NCBI GenBank assembly: GCA_041299015.1
Contig: JBFYWB010000029.1
Span: 1 to 12,445, forward strand
Length of the DNA: 12,445 nucleotides
Direction of reading: 5' to 3'
Source of the DNA: JARFQH01 sp041299015
Lineage (GTDB): Bacteria > Desulfobacterota > Desulfobacteria > Desulfobacterales > SG8-13
Shown here one piece after another: positions 12,322 through 12,445 of this stretch. The notes beneath the pieces are model-generated. The model worked only from the letters and a program-made list of their open reading frames with translations. It ran no database searches and was not told the origin of the DNA. The stretch's first letter is position 1; the number at the start of each line of letters is the position of its first letter. The translations under genes and the position numbers were made by a program.

Positions 12322-12445
12322 ATGGACCGACTGATTTACCTTAAAGATGTGGTGACCCTTTCTCTGAATGAAAAGAGATGCGTGGGCTGCGGCACGTGCG
12401 CTGTCGTCTGCCCTCACGCGGTCTTTCGTTTGCACGACGGCAAAG
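12322..12445 (+). CDS. hgcB: HgcB, ferredoxin partner of HgcA, cut by window end
   Basis: The first 41 codons are visible. HgcB is the small two-cluster ferredoxin required with HgcA for mercury methylation; it is thought to reduce the corrinoid and to bind or deliver Hg(II). The sequence shows the family opening, YLKDVVTLSLNEKRCVGCG, and the first [4Fe-4S] motif C20-x2-C23-x2-C26-x3-C30-P, followed by HAVF. GGAGG (12311-12315) ends 6 bases before the ATG, inside the hgcA 3' end, so this gene has a much stronger ribosome site than hgcA. The second cluster motif, with the extra conserved Cys, and the C-terminal cysteine pair lie outside the window and cannot be checked. The gene order and 2-base gap are what is expected for an hgcAB operon. 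Confidence 0.93.
   Translation, partial: MDRLIYLKDVVTLSLNEKRCVGCGTCAVVCPHAVFRLHDGK

Noticed and set aside
1..12445. CRISPR arrays, tRNA or rRNA genes, insertion sequences
   Set aside because: I saw no regularly spaced long repeats, no cloverleaf or rRNA core sequence, and no transposase frame with terminal inverted repeats.

Overview
The window reads as part of the chromosome of a strictly anaerobic, GC-rich bacterium, most likely a Desulfobacterota (sulfate-reducing or syntrophic deltaproteobacterial) lineage. The reasons are a flavodiiron protein, a Desulfovibrio-type one-cluster ferredoxin, a complete soluble heterodisulfide-reductase-like operon and the mercury-methylation gene pair hgcAB. 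The genus cannot be fixed from sequence alone.

Layout. (1) Bases 3-2353, + strand: 3' part of a flavodiiron protein gene, a ferredoxin gene overlapping it by 4 bases, a DsrE-like small protein and a helical-repeat protein. This looks like one operon for oxygen or NO reduction and redox/sulfur handling. (2) Bases 2392-3765, - strand: an orphan TolC-type outer-membrane channel with a near-consensus sigma-70 promoter. (3) Bases 3861-4105: a divergent control region with three hexamers repeated every 10 bp and two small hairpins. (4) Bases 4106-8645, + strand: hdrC, hdrB and a very large hdrA, with touching or overlapping stop/start codons. HdrA carries two HdrA modules in one 1017-residue chain. 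(5) Bases 8749-9414: a CDF-like metal transporter with a Cys-based site. (6) Bases 9584-10813: a membrane-anchored MsrA-MsrB fusion. (7) Bases 10814-11245: 432 bases without a recognisable gene, leading into hgcA. (8) Bases 11246-12445: hgcA (complete) and hgcB (cut by the window end).

How the genes may work together. The Hdr proteins form a cytosolic FeS/flavin electron-transfer complex of the electron-bifurcating or confurcating type; no dedicated donor subunit is visible here. HgcA and HgcB methylate inorganic mercury using a corrinoid and a ferredoxin. The transporter and the methionine sulfoxide reductase just upstream of hgcAB suggest, by position only, a metal and oxidative stress neighbourhood.

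The strongest biological result is the hgcAB pair. The most unusual structural points are the tandem HdrA, the perfect hairpin whose loop holds the hgcA start codon, the 10-bp-phased repeat upstream of hdrC, and the CxxxC metal site in the transporter.
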